The notes: a model not told the origin generated them from the letters alone. Positions 1 to 8,289 are shown, counted from the first letter of the stretch. The stretch is DNA of 42,394 nt from an uncultured bacterium (GCA_905215595.1 CAJMQZ010000003.1:1-42394); one strand, 5' to 3'. Translations and numbers: made by a program.

Positions 1-142
1 AGATGTGGGGGTTGAAGCCCAGCGTATGCCACACCGGCAGGCCGCTGCGCTTGAGCACCCGCTGCATCACCCGCTGCATATCCAGCAGGGAGATGTAGGA
101 GGCTTCGTTCATCTTCTTAAACGAGATCCTTACTGTAATCAA
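1..142 (-). CDS. DUF2344 / TIGR03936-type protein, 5' part only
   Basis: Only the first 47 or so codons lie in the window; the gene runs off the left edge. The visible protein contains SLLDMQRVMQRVLKRSG and then GFNPH, which matches the start of the TIGR03936/DUF2344 family (typically S-x-LD-x-x-R..RA..R-x-GLP...GFNPHP). I chose the TTG at 140-142 because an AGGAGG ribosome site sits 8 nt before it; an internal ATG lies further in. It overlaps the end of the upstream radical SAM gene by 26 nt, so the two are probably translationally coupled. In some clostridia these two proteins are known as one fused chain. The biochemical role is not known to me; the family is linked with the radical SAM partner and often sits near RNase G and ribosomal protein L21 genes. 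Confidence 0.75.
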   Translation of the reverse strand, partial: MITVRISFKKMNEASYISLLDMQRVMQRVLKRSGLPVWHTLGFNPHI

Positions 143-1976
143 AGCACGGTCCTCCTAACAGATGGTTTGCGCCGCAGCCGTGGCAGGCACGGTTGCAGGG
201 CTGAGTGGTCTGGGCCGCGAGGGCCTTGTTGTACTCCCGCACCAGATATTCGTGGGTGACGCCGTAGTCCATGTGGCTCCACGGGGTCACTTCGTCCAGA
301 CCGATCGCGCGCTGGCAGTAGAACTTGGGGTCAATGCCCATGTCCTCGAAGACCTGCATCCAGGTGTCGTACTGGAAGCACTCTTCCCAGCCGTCGAAAT
401 AGCAGCCGCGCTTGTAGGCCTCGAGGATGACGGGAGCCAGGCGGCGGTCGCCCTTGGCAAAGACGCCCTCGAGGAAGCTGGTGGTGCTGTCGTGGTAGTT
501 GACCTTGATCTTGCGGCTGTGGACGCTTTCGAGCAGGTGCTTCTGCTTGGCCTGCAGCATCTCTTCGGTATCCATCGGGACGAACTGGAAGGGGGTGTGG
601 GGCTTCGGGACGAAGCAGGCGCAGCTGATGGTCACCTGCACGCCGCGGCCCTTGGCATGCTTGGGATTGGAGTAGAACAAATCGACCACCTTCTGAGCGG
701 TCTCGGCGATGCCCTCGATGTCCTCCATCGTCTCGGTGGGCAGGCCCATCATGAAGTAGAGCTTGACGGAAGTGTAGCCGTTGGCAAAGGCCAGCGAGCA
801 GGTCTTTTCGATTTCGTCCCAGGTGACGTTCTTATTGATGACGTCGCGCAGGCGCTGAGTCCCGGCCTCAGCGGCAAAGGTCAGGCCGCTCTTGCGCACC
901 TTGGTGGTTTTTTCAATGAGGCTCTGGGAGAAGTTGTCCACACGCAGGGAAGGCAGCGACAGGCTGACGTGCTCCTTAGGTGCCCACTCGTTCAGATCGT
1001 CCAGCAGTTCTTCCAGCTGACCGTGGTCAGAGGTGGAAAGGCTGGAAAGGCTCAGTTCCTCGTAGCCGGTGTTGGCACACAGATCCTGTGCTGCCTTGTT
1101 CAGCAAACTGGCATCGCGCTGGCGCATGGGGCGGTACAAGAAGCCCGCCTGACAAAACCGGCAGCCGCGCACGCAGCCGCGCAGCACCTCGATGCTGGCG
1201 CGGTCCTGAATGGCGCCCACCATGGGCACCACAAAGTTGGTGGGCGGGGCAAACTGGTTCAGATCCTTGATGATGGCCTTCGTGATGCGCGCGGGGATGC
1301 CAGGCTCGTTGGGGGTGATGGCCTTCACTCTGCCGTCCTCGTAGTAGGTGACATCGTAGAAGGCCGGAATGTACACGCCCGGGATCTTTGCAATGTTGAG
1401 CAGCAGCTGCTTTTTGGAGATGCCCTCTTTTTTGGCTCTTTCGATCTCGGCGCAGATGGCGGGCAGCTGGTTTTCGCCCTCACCCAGCTGGATAACATCA
1501 AAGAAATCCGCAATAGGCTCGGCGTTGCAGGCGCAGGGGCCGCCCGCTACGATCAGCGGCCAGCGGTCATCACGGTCTTTGGAGTAGAACGGGATACCTG
1601 CCAAGTCCAGCATGGCAAGGATATTGGTATAGGAAAGCTCGTACTGCAAGGTAAAACCCACAGCATCAAAGGCCGTGAGAGGGTCCTTGCTCTCCATGGT
1701 GTACAGCGGCAGCTGCAGGCGCTCCATCTCGGCCTTCATATCCAGCCAAGGCATAAAGGCGCGCTCGCACCACCAGTTTTCGTGGCTGTTGAGCAGCTCG
1801 TACAGGATCTTTTCGCCCAGAAAGGACATTCCCACCTCGTAGGTATCCGGGAAGCAGAAGGCAAAGCGCACATCCACCTTGTCCTTTTCTTTATAGATAC
1901 TGCCGGGCTCGCCGCCGGTATAGCGGCCGGGCTTCTGCACCCGTCCCAGCGCTTCTTTCAGTTTGGGATCAAACAT
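117..1976 (-). CDS. B12-binding radical SAM protein, TIGR03960 family
   Basis: A 619-residue protein. The N-terminal part (about residues 30-190) has a B12-binding-like fold region with the FCFPDTYEVGMS segment typical of this family. The radical SAM cluster motif CVRGCRFCQAG (C-x3-C-x2-C) lies near residue 265 and would bind a [4Fe-4S] cluster and S-adenosylmethionine. Three cysteines occur in a C-terminal tail (CNRACHGCG), possibly an extra metal site. I placed the start at the ATG at 1974-1976 (MFDPKLKEAL) because a GGAGG precedes it by 5 nt; upstream in-frame TTG and ATG codons have no such site. The gene follows the M50 protease gene by about 37 nt and overlaps the DUF2344 gene downstream. 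The substrate is unknown. Family assignment is firm; function is not. Confidence 0.88.
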   Translation of the reverse strand: MFDPKLKEALGRVQKPGRYTGGEPGSIYKEKDKVDVRFAFCFPDTYEVGMSFLGEKILYELLNSHENWWCERAFMPWLDMKAEMERLQLPLYTMESKDPLTAFDAVGFTLQYELSYTNILAMLDLAGIPFYSKDRDDRWPLIVAGGPCACNAEPIADFFDVIQLGEGENQLPAICAEIERAKKEGISKKQLLLNIAKIPGVYIPAFYDVTYYEDGRVKAITPNEPGIPARITKAIIKDLNQFAPPTNFVVPMVGAIQDRASIEVLRGCVRGCRFCQAGFLYRPMRQRDASLLNKAAQDLCANTGYEELSLSSLSTSDHGQLEELLDDLNEWAPKEHVSLSLPSLRVDNFSQSLIEKTTKVRKSGLTFAAEAGTQRLRDVINKNVTWDEIEKTCSLAFANGYTSVKLYFMMGLPTETMEDIEGIAETAQKVVDLFYSNPKHAKGRGVQVTISCACFVPKPHTPFQFVPMDTEEMLQAKQKHLLESVHSRKIKVNYHDSTTSFLEGVFAKGDRRLAPVILEAYKRGCYFDGWEECFQYDTWMQVFEDMGIDPKFYCQRAIGLDEVTPWSHMDYGVTHEYLVREYNKALAAQTTQPCNRACHGCGANHLLGGPCFDYSKDLV

Positions 1977-2013
1977 CGGGTCCTCCATAAACAATCCGTT
2001 TTTTGCGTTCTTT

Positions 2014-2523
2014 TTATTTTACCCCAAATGTGCCGGTTTTGCAATCATTTCCGGCGGTTTGTGCATACTTTCCGTGTTTTTGCTGCCACAGCGCCCCTGC
2101 ACACGCCGCCATCTGTGCACCGTCCAGCGGGGGCACCGGCAGCAGATTGAACAGCCCCGTCAGAAGATTCGCTGCCCAGAACGCGCTGCCGCGGATGGTG
2201 GTGGTCTGTGAAAGACGCACCGCCCATACCCCGGCAAGAGCAAAGTTGACCGCTGACCCGGCGGCAGCCAGCACGAGCCGCTGGCGCGGGGAGAGCCTCT
2301 CCCCTGCTGTGTGCATACAAAAGCCGGTCATGGTCACCTCGATGACCGGCAGATGCCTTTGCTGGATACAGTAGACAAAAATGTGCCCCAGTTCGTGCAA
2401 AACAGCCGCCAGCAGTCCCAGCCGCAGAAAGCCGCTGGCATCAAAGTAGAGCAGCAGATACACCACGCCGCACAGCAGCACCGGGTCCCGGAATACAAGC
2501 TTCCCCACCCGTACCCGGTTCAT
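2014..2523 (-). CDS. M50-family intramembrane metalloprotease (SpoIVFB/site-2 protease-like)
   Basis: A 169-residue, strongly hydrophobic protein. It has the zinc-binding HELGH motif at residues 43-47 and a second conserved motif NLLPVPPLDG around residues 126-135, whose Asp is the third zinc ligand of site-2 proteases. Such enzymes cut within membrane segments of regulators. The ATG overlaps the stop codon of the M23 gene as ATGA, so the two proteins are probably made together. That order, an M23-domain membrane protein followed by an M50 protease, is the order of spoIVFA-spoIVFB in spore formers, where SpoIVFA restrains SpoIVFB until pro-sigma-K must be cut. Whether this pair still serves sporulation is inference. 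A longer upstream reading is less likely because it would run into the M23 gene. Confidence 0.85.
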   Translation of the reverse strand: MNRVRVGKLVFRDPVLLCGVVYLLLYFDASGFLRLGLLAAVLHELGHIFVYCIQQRHLPVIEVTMTGFCMHTAGERLSPRQRLVLAAAGSAVNFALAGVWAVRLSQTTTIRGSAFWAANLLTGLFNLLPVPPLDGAQMAACAGALWQQKHGKYAQTAGNDCKTGTFGVK

Positions 2524-3050
2524 GGAGCGGTCTCCAGCAGGGCGGCAGGGTCGCAGGCAGCGCCCTGCCGCCACAGTTCCAAATGCAGGTGCGCACCGGT
2601 GGCGCGCCCTGTCTGCCCCACTGTGCCCAGCGTCTGCCCGGCCCGCACCACCTCTCCCGGACGGACATAGAGGTATTGCAGGTGCGCATAGCGGGTCTCG
2701 CAGCCATCCGGGTGCAGGATGCGCAGATGGTTGCCGTAGCTTGGACTGTATGCCGCTGCGGTCACTACCCCGCCCTGTACTGCCCGCACCGCTGTACCCT
2801 CCGCACAGGCAAGGTCAAGCCCGGAATGAAACGCAGATTTGCCGGTAAAGGGGTCGGTCCGTTTGCCGTAGGCATCCGAGATGCGCCACGCCGCAGTATC
2901 CAGCGGAAAACAGTACTTTTCCGTGCTCCGTGCGGCCTGCACCGGCAAAGCCGCCAGCAGGCAGAGTACCAGTCCTGCCAGCACCAGCGCCACAATGCCA
3001 CAACGCCGTCTGCGTATTTTTGCTGCCTGTCCGCTCTGTTTCGCCCGCAT
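2520..3050 (-). CDS. M23-family peptidase, membrane anchored (SpoIVFA/SpoIIQ-like)
   Basis: A 176-residue protein with a basic N-terminus (RRRR near residue 14), one membrane segment at about residues 17-38, and a LytM/M23 domain at about residues 60-170. Zinc ligands typical of active M23 peptidases are present: HSGLD (H-x3-D) and HLHLE (H-x-H), plus YAHLQ between them, so the domain could cut peptidoglycan cross-bridges. The start is the ATG at 3048-3050, with AGGAGG 7 nt upstream; longer in-frame readings exist but lack a ribosome site. It heads a minus-strand unit with the M50 protease and the radical SAM pair. Unlike Bacillus SpoIVFA, whose M23 domain is degenerate, this copy retains its metal ligands, so it may be a working hydrolase rather than only a regulator. 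Confidence 0.85.
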   Translation of the reverse strand: MRAKQSGQAAKIRRRRCGIVALVLAGLVLCLLAALPVQAARSTEKYCFPLDTAAWRISDAYGKRTDPFTGKSAFHSGLDLACAEGTAVRAVQGGVVTAAAYSPSYGNHLRILHPDGCETRYAHLQYLYVRPGEVVRAGQTLGTVGQTGRATGAHLHLELWRQGAACDPAALLETAP

Positions 3051-3106
3051 ACACCGCCCTCCTATCCCGAATAGTGTATGCACAAGCAACGGACGGGAGA
3101 ACATAA

Positions 3107-3152
3107 ACAAAAAGACAGAGCCGCCGCACAAATTTCTGCGCAGCAGCTCTGT
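3107..3152 (-). terminator. Intrinsic terminator after ppk
   Basis: On the minus strand an inverted repeat with ACAGAGC and GCTCTGT arms (about 3115-3152 on the plus numbering) closes a GC-rich stem and is followed by CTTTTTGTTT. It lies about 25 nt after the ppk stop codon. Confidence 0.85.
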
Positions 3153-3176
3153 TTTTGGTTTACATGATTTTACAGA

Positions 3177-5570
3177 TCAGCGTTGGAAAAAGCTCCCGAT
3201 GCGTTCCAGCAGGCTTTTTTTCTTGGGTGCGATGACAACAGGCTTTACAGCCGGGCGGGGTGCAGCCGGAGCTTTGGGGGCGGGCTGCGCAGCGCGGGGC
3301 TTATTGTTCAGCATCTGCTCCAGCGCCTCGTAGTGGTCGGGCTGCTGTGCCGCCGGGGCGGCCTTCTCGGCCTTTTCCGGTGCAGGCTGGAACACATGGG
3401 GCAGCTCCTGCTTCAGCTGCTCCACGGTAACTTCCTGGCAGACTGCCGCCGGTTTTTCTGTTTCAGGCGCAGGGGTGGTGCGCTTCCACGGCTCGGTGCA
3501 CTGCCAGTCGTTGCGCAGCAACTCGTACATGCCCATTTGGCTGTTGACCAACGGCTCGCCCTCGGCGGGCTTCACCTTCTGGTAGCTGCCGTTGGCATCC
3601 ATGACCCGGGCGTTGACGTTATCCCGCAGCTGAAGCTGAAGGATATCCGTGAGTTTTTGCACCAGAACGGGATCCTCCACCCGGACGCCAACTTCCACGC
3701 GGCACTCGGTATTGCGGGTGAGGAAGTCACCGGAGGCAATGTAGATGCGGGTGTGGATGCCATCGAAGAAGCTGTAAATACGGCCATGCTCAAGATACCG
3801 TCCCACCAGACTGCGGATGTGCAGGTTCTCGGTCTTGCCGGGCACCTCTGCGCGCACGCAGCAGATGCCGCGCACGATCATATCAATGCGCACCCCGGCG
3901 CAGCTGGCCTCCTGCAATTTCAGGATGATGTCCCGGTCGCTGATGGAGTTGTTTTTCAGGATCATGGAAGCCGGACGACCCATGCGGGCGGCAGCGATAA
4001 CGTGATCCATCTCGTCCAGCAGCACGCTCTTGAAGCGCAGCGGGGCCACCAGCATCTTGTCGCTTTCTTCGGTGAGCTGCTGCACAGCCAGATTGCGGAA
4101 CACCTTGGAGGCTTCCTCGCCGATGCGCTCGTCTGCGGTGATGAAGGAATAATCCGTATACAGTTCGCTGGTTTTTTCGTTGTAGTTGCCGGTACCGATC
4201 TGGGTAATGTAGGAGTAGCCCTCTGCGCCCTTGCGGGTGATGAGGGTCAGCTTGGAGTGCACCTTGTAGTCCTCGAAGCCGTAGATGACGGTGCAGCCGG
4301 CGCTTTCCAGCTGCTTGGACCAGCCGATGTTGTTCTGCTCGTCAAAGCGGGCGCGCAGCTCCACCAGCGCTACCACTTCCTTGCCGTTTTCGGCAGCTTC
4401 CATCAGCGCCTGCACGATCTGGGACTCCCGCGCCATGCGGTAGAGGGTCATCTTGATGGAGATGACGTCCGGGTCCTGTGCGGCCTTTTTGAGCATGGCG
4501 ATAAAGGGGCGGATGGACTGGTACGGGTAGCTGAGCAGCACGTCATGCTTCTGTACCTCGGCAGCCAGATCATAATCCGGCGGCGGCAGCATGGGGCGCG
4601 CGGGGGCGTAGAACAGTGCCGGGTGTCCCTCGGCCTCCATGCGGCCGGAAAGCTTGAAGAAGAAGCTCAGATCCAACGGGCTCTTTTGCAAGAACACCCG
4701 CTTGCGGGTCAGTTCCAGACGACTGCACAGCAGCCGCTCCACCTCCGGTGCGGGGGCGGGGGTGATCTGCAAACGGACAGCGGCCAGCTTGCGGCGGCGC
4801 CGGAGCAGTTCAGTCATGATCTCACGATAGTCGATATCGTGATCCATCATGCCCTCTTTTACGTCGATATCCGCGTTGCGGGTGACCCGGAACAGGCATT
4901 TTTCCTGAATAGAATCCTTGCCGAAGATGCTGGACGTATAGTGCAGCACCAGCTCCTCGGTGAGGGCAAACTGCACAGCGCCGTCCTTTTTGATGAAGTG
5001 CAGCCGCTCCATCTGGCTGGAGATGGGCACGATGCCAAGGCTCTGCTCCTGCGTATGCTTTTCCTTGAGAAGCACACCAAGATAGATCTCCTTGTTGCGT
5101 AAAAACGGGAACGGGTGGCGGTTATCCACGATCTGCGGGCTGAGGATGGGGAACAACTCCGACTGGAAGTATTTTTTCCAGAGATGCTCTTCTTCCTTGG
5201 TCAGGTGGTCGAAATCTACCTTATGATAGCCGTTCTCCGCCAGATTTTCCAGCGCCTTTGCGTAGAATTTATCACATTCTTCTTGCAGCTGCGCCGTTTT
5301 GGGCATAATGGCGGCCAGCTGCTCGGCAGCGGTCATGTTGGTCTTGTTTTCCCGCTTTTCCTTTTTGGTCTTGCTCTGCTCAAGGTTTGCGCGCTCCTGC
5401 AAGGAGCCCACGCGCACCATGAAAAACTCGTCCAGATTGGAGCCGTAAATTGCCAGGAACTTGATCCGCTCGCCCAGCGGGACGTTCTTGTCCTTGCCCA
5501 GCGCCAGAACGCGGCGGTTGAAATCCAGCCAGCTCAGTTCGCGGTTGATAAAGATCGATTCGTCACTCAT
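3177..5570 (-). CDS. ppk1: Polyphosphate kinase 1 with extended C-terminal tail
   Basis: A 797-residue protein that would make and break inorganic polyphosphate using ATP. The N-terminal domain opens with INRELSWLDFNRRVLALG, diagnostic of PPK1. The two phospholipase-D-like C-terminal domains carry the phosphorylated histidine region (YKVHSKLTLITRK, about residue 435) and the second histidine region (DGIHTRIYIASGDF). The usual family length is about 690-720 residues. Here about 100 further residues follow: a Pro/Ala/Glu-rich linker and a basic end KKKSLLERIGSFFQR that looks like an amphipathic membrane-binding helix. The ATG at 5568-5570 is chosen because the protein then begins as family members do (MSDESIFINRELSWLDF). 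The gene lies 53 nt downstream of comEA and ends before an intrinsic terminator. Confidence 0.95.
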   Translation of the reverse strand: MSDESIFINRELSWLDFNRRVLALGKDKNVPLGERIKFLAIYGSNLDEFFMVRVGSLQERANLEQSKTKKEKRENKTNMTAAEQLAAIMPKTAQLQEECDKFYAKALENLAENGYHKVDFDHLTKEEEHLWKKYFQSELFPILSPQIVDNRHPFPFLRNKEIYLGVLLKEKHTQEQSLGIVPISSQMERLHFIKKDGAVQFALTEELVLHYTSSIFGKDSIQEKCLFRVTRNADIDVKEGMMDHDIDYREIMTELLRRRRKLAAVRLQITPAPAPEVERLLCSRLELTRKRVFLQKSPLDLSFFFKLSGRMEAEGHPALFYAPARPMLPPPDYDLAAEVQKHDVLLSYPYQSIRPFIAMLKKAAQDPDVISIKMTLYRMARESQIVQALMEAAENGKEVVALVELRARFDEQNNIGWSKQLESAGCTVIYGFEDYKVHSKLTLITRKGAEGYSYITQIGTGNYNEKTSELYTDYSFITADERIGEEASKVFRNLAVQQLTEESDKMLVAPLRFKSVLLDEMDHVIAAARMGRPASMILKNNSISDRDIILKLQEASCAGVRIDMIVRGICCVRAEVPGKTENLHIRSLVGRYLEHGRIYSFFDGIHTRIYIASGDFLTRNTECRVEVGVRVEDPVLVQKLTDILQLQLRDNVNARVMDANGSYQKVKPAEGEPLVNSQMGMYELLRNDWQCTEPWKRTTPAPETEKPAAVCQEVTVEQLKQELPHVFQPAPEKAEKAAPAAQQPDHYEALEQMLNNKPRAAQPAPKAPAAPRPAVKPVVIAPKKKSLLERIGSFFQR

Positions 5571-5623
5571 AACAATAAATCTCCGTATTTCCTCTTTGAC
5601 CAAGGCAGCAAGCGGGCTACACC

Positions 5624-5968
5624 CTAGCGGACATACGCCTGCCCTGCCCATGAATCCACCATTGCTTGGGTAATGCCCGGCACCTGCGCGGCATCCTCCA
5701 CCTGTGCAAACGGGCCATACTGCGCCCGGTAGTCCAGTATAGCCTGAGCATTGCGCGGGCCGACACCGGGCAGGGTGCACAAAGCATCCGCATCAGCTGT
5801 GTTCAGATCCACCTGTGTGTACGCTGCCAGTTCCTTGGTGTCCGGCAGCGTCTGCGGCTTTTGCGACCGCAGCGGCACTGTGAAGCGGAACACCAGCCCT
5901 GCGCAGACCCCTGCGGCGGCAAGGCACAGCAGCAGAAACAGCCTTTCGCGGCGCTTTTTGTCCGGCAT
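5624..5968 (-). CDS. ComEA-like helix-hairpin-helix DNA-binding protein
   Basis: A 114-residue protein: a short basic start, a membrane segment at about residues 8-26 and a C-terminal ComEA-type helix-hairpin-helix domain (VDLNTADADALCTLPGVGPRNAQAILDYR.., about residues 50-110). ComEA proteins sit on the outer face of the membrane and bind incoming DNA in natural transformation. The start at the ATG at 5966-5968 gives a typical MPDKKRRERLF membrane-anchor start; an ATG five codons upstream is also possible. No comEC or other competence gene is next to it here; its neighbours are the HAD gene upstream (separated by a terminator) and ppk downstream. A role in DNA uptake is known for the family but unproven for this organism. 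Confidence 0.85.
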   Translation of the reverse strand: MPDKKRRERLFLLLCLAAAGVCAGLVFRFTVPLRSQKPQTLPDTKELAAYTQVDLNTADADALCTLPGVGPRNAQAILDYRAQYGPFAQVEDAAQVPGITQAMVDSWAGQAYVR

Positions 5969-6001
5969 AGTTTCTTCTCCCATTCTACCTGATTTTTTGT
6001 T

Positions 6002-6040
6002 AAAAAGAAAGCCCTCTGCGGAAAAATTGCAGAGGGCTTT
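6002..6040 (-). terminator. Intrinsic terminator after the HAD gene
   Basis: Perfect 12-bp arms AAAGCCCTCTGC (6008-6019) and GCAGAGGGCTTT (6029-6040) surround a 9-nt loop; on the minus strand the stem is followed by CTTTTTAAC. It ends the sepF-to-HAD gene series. Confidence 0.9.
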
Positions 6041-6049
6041 GTACAAATT

Positions 6050-6877
6050 TTACACGGATTTTTCAGCAGCACGCACCATGCGGTACAAAACCTCCACGGC
6101 AGCGCCACCGGCGGCATCCGTCAGGGTGATCTGCCTGGCGGCAAGGCGCAGCTCTGCCGGGGCATCGGCGGCAACAGCGCTGTGCTCCACGGCCTGCACC
6201 AGCTCCAGCATGGGCTGACTGCCAGCCAGCACCAGAACCTGCTCTGCGCCCACCTGTGCCATAGTGCAGACGGTATCCAGCATTTCACGGCCGGAGATCC
6301 GTTTCGGGGTGAGGACAAGGGTGTCCGGGGCGATACGCTCGCCCAGCAGGGCAACGCGATCCCCGATAGCCTTTTCTGCCAGCGAGATCAGGGGCACAGA
6401 CTTGCTGTCCTGATACAGCAGCACCCGCAGCACCTGCTCGGGGTGGATATCGGCGGCGTTCGCCAGCAGATACGGGGTCCACTCCTGCCGCAGATGGCGC
6501 TCCAGTGCGTTACTCATGCGCAGCACCCGGGTGGTGCCGTCCTGCATCTGCACAGCAACGCCCACACCGGGGGTGTCCGGCAGGCAGTTGAAAAGCTCCT
6601 GCTGCTGAGCAAAGCTGCACAGGGGTACCCGGTTGCCATCGGCATAGTGGTAGGCCATAGTGCCGCCGCACACCAGTGCAGGCGCAGCCAGACGCACGCT
6701 GCCCAAAATGGAGCGCACGGCACGCGGAGAGCGCTGCGAAAAAACGGTCAGTCTGCCGCCGCGGCTGCTGAACAGCTGCAAAACGTCCCGCACCACCTGG
6801 GTCAGATTGCCATCCTCGCCCAGCAGCAGGTTATCCAGATCACAGAGCACCAGAGTGGATGCCAGAGAATCGTTCAT
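6050..6877 (-). CDS. HAD-superfamily (Cof-like) protein with degenerate active-site motifs
   Basis: A 275-residue protein with the general layout of Cof-type HAD phosphatases. Motif I reads LVLCDLDNLLL, keeping both aspartates but lacking the usual DGTL. Near the C-terminus, where Cof proteins have GD-x-x-ND, it reads LVLAGSQPMLELV, so the acidic magnesium-binding pair is missing; the expected upstream lysine region reads SGREML. The late VAADAPAEL..AAR segment still matches the family ending. The start is the ATG at 6875-6877, preceded by GGAGG and overlapping the rluD stop as ATGA. It may bind a ligand without hydrolysing it, or act by a changed mechanism. It is the last gene before a terminator. 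The superfamily call is reasonably sure; activity is doubtful. Confidence 0.75.
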   Translation of the reverse strand: MNDSLASTLVLCDLDNLLLGEDGNLTQVVRDVLQLFSSRGGRLTVFSQRSPRAVRSILGSVRLAAPALVCGGTMAYHYADGNRVPLCSFAQQQELFNCLPDTPGVGVAVQMQDGTTRVLRMSNALERHLRQEWTPYLLANAADIHPEQVLRVLLYQDSKSVPLISLAEKAIGDRVALLGERIAPDTLVLTPKRISGREMLDTVCTMAQVGAEQVLVLAGSQPMLELVQAVEHSAVAADAPAELRLAARQITLTDAAGGAAVEVLYRMVRAAEKSV

Positions 6878-7806
6878 GTGTTTTTCCTCCTGAGTGTTGC
6901 GAGAAATTGGGTAAAGTAGTCCGGCAGTTCGGAATCGAACCGCAGCTGCTCCCCGGTGATGGGGTGGACAAAGCCCAGCGTTTTGGCGTGCAGACACTGA
7001 CCGTGCAGGCTGGTGATGCAGTTGTGGGGGCCGTACACCGGGTCCCCTGCCACCGGGTGGTGGATGGAGGCCATGTGTACGCGGATCTGATGGGTGCGGC
7101 CGGTCTTTAGGCGGCATTCCAGCAGGGTGAACTCGCCCAGCCGCTCCAGCACCTTATAGCCGGTATAGGCGTACTTGGTGTGGGGCTCTGTGGCCGGGTA
7201 GACCGCCATTTTTTTGCGGTCGGTCTTGCTGCGGCCAAGGTTTGCTTCCACAAAGCCCTCGTCCTGCGCAAAGCCGCCGTAGACCACCGTCTGGTAGGCG
7301 CGCTCCACGCTGTGCACCGCCATCTGCTGGGAAAGCCCGATGTGGGTAGCGTCGTCCTTTGCCACCACCAGCAGGCCGCTGGTGTCCTTATCAATGCGGT
7401 GGACGATGCCGGGACGGATCTCACCGCCAATGCCGGAAAGGCTGCCCTTGCAGTGCCACAGCAGGGCGTTGACCAGCGTGCCGTCCGGGTTGCCGGGTGC
7501 AGGGTGCACCACCATGCCCTTGGGCTTGTTGACCACCAGCAGATGGGAGTCCTCGTAGACGATGTCCAGCGGGATATCCTGCGGCACGGCCTCGATGGGC
7601 TTTGCGTCCGGGATCTCCAGCAGCACGGTATCCCCTGCCTTGAGTTTCAGGCTTTTGGCAACGGTTTTGCCGTTGCACTGCACATGCCCCTCTGCCACCA
7701 ATGCTTGCAGCGCCGAGCGGGACAGGCCGGTGTCCTCGCCGCTGAGAAAGCGGTCGATGCGCTGGCCGGCAGTCTCCTGCTCTACGATAAATTCACGCTG
7801 TTCCAT
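6874..7806 (-). CDS. rluD: RluD-type 23S rRNA pseudouridine synthase
   Basis: A 310-residue protein with an N-terminal S4 RNA-binding domain (about residues 12-75, RIDRFLSGED..SRSALQALVAEGHVQCNG) and the RluA-family catalytic domain. The active-site motif HRIDKDTSGLLVVAK holds the catalytic aspartate, and the late GRTHQIRVHMA motif is also present. It would convert uridines in a loop of 23S rRNA to pseudouridine. The start is the ATG at 7804-7806 behind AAGGAG. It lies 3 nt after lspA, the standard lspA-rluD arrangement of Firmicutes, and overlaps the HAD gene. The subfamily (RluD rather than RluC) is inferred from the neighbour and the domain content. Confidence 0.93.
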   Translation of the reverse strand: MEQREFIVEQETAGQRIDRFLSGEDTGLSRSALQALVAEGHVQCNGKTVAKSLKLKAGDTVLLEIPDAKPIEAVPQDIPLDIVYEDSHLLVVNKPKGMVVHPAPGNPDGTLVNALLWHCKGSLSGIGGEIRPGIVHRIDKDTSGLLVVAKDDATHIGLSQQMAVHSVERAYQTVVYGGFAQDEGFVEANLGRSKTDRKKMAVYPATEPHTKYAYTGYKVLERLGEFTLLECRLKTGRTHQIRVHMASIHHPVAGDPVYGPHNCITSLHGQCLHAKTLGFVHPITGEQLRFDSELPDYFTQFLATLRRKNT

Positions 7807-7809
7807 GGT

Positions 7810-8289
7810 TTACTGCTCCTTAGCGGCATCATCGGCGTGGAGCTCATCCAGAAAGATCACCAGCACCCACAGTGCCACGCCCACGCAAACACAGATATCC
7901 GCAAAATTGAACACGGCAAACCGCATGAACAGCAGGTTGATGTAGTCCACTACCTCGCCGTTGAGCACGCGGTCGATCAGGTTGCCGATACCGCCGCCCA
8001 GCACCAGCACCAGCGCTGCCTGCTGCAAGTACTTGCCGCGGCTGCGGAAAAACAGGCCGTAGGCGACCGCCAGCAGCGCCGCGCTTGTGGCGATGATCAG
8101 GAACAGCTGCTTGCCGCTGAGCAGGCTGAAAGCCATGCCCTGATTGAGCACGAACCGCAGTTCCACCACATGGGGGATGAACGGCATAGCGCCTACCGGC
8201 TGCAACGCCTGCAACGCCCACAGCTTGATCAGCTGGTCAATGCCGACCAGAGCCGCCACAGCTGCCAGATTGAAGAGTACAAATGCCAT
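7810..8289 (-). CDS. lspA: Lipoprotein signal peptidase II
   Basis: A 159-residue integral membrane aspartic protease that removes signal peptides from prolipoproteins after lipid attachment. Four hydrophobic segments are visible. The conserved boxes are present: DQLIKLWA near the start, LNQGMAFS, GGGIGNLIDR with one catalytic Asp, VVDYINL, and FAVFNFADICVCVG with the second catalytic Asp. Start ATG 8287-8289 has GAGGT about 6 nt upstream. It lies between ileS (after a terminator) and rluD. The substrate-binding lipoprotein at 38568-39596, with its LSACG lipobox, is a likely substrate. Confidence 0.96.
   Translation of the reverse strand: MAFVLFNLAAVAALVGIDQLIKLWALQALQPVGAMPFIPHVVELRFVLNQGMAFSLLSGKQLFLIIATSAALLAVAYGLFFRSRGKYLQQAALVLVLGGGIGNLIDRVLNGEVVDYINLLFMRFAVFNFADICVCVGVALWVLVIFLDELHADDAAKEQ

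Noticed and set aside
162..2150. A 662-codon open frame on the plus strand
   Set aside because: Antisense to the radical SAM gene with its C-x3-C-x2-C motif; no domain, no ribosome site.
5571..5780. N-terminal extension of polyphosphate kinase
   Set aside because: The extra 70 residues overlap comEA in another frame and do not resemble PPK1; the family start MSDESIFINRELSW begins at 5570.
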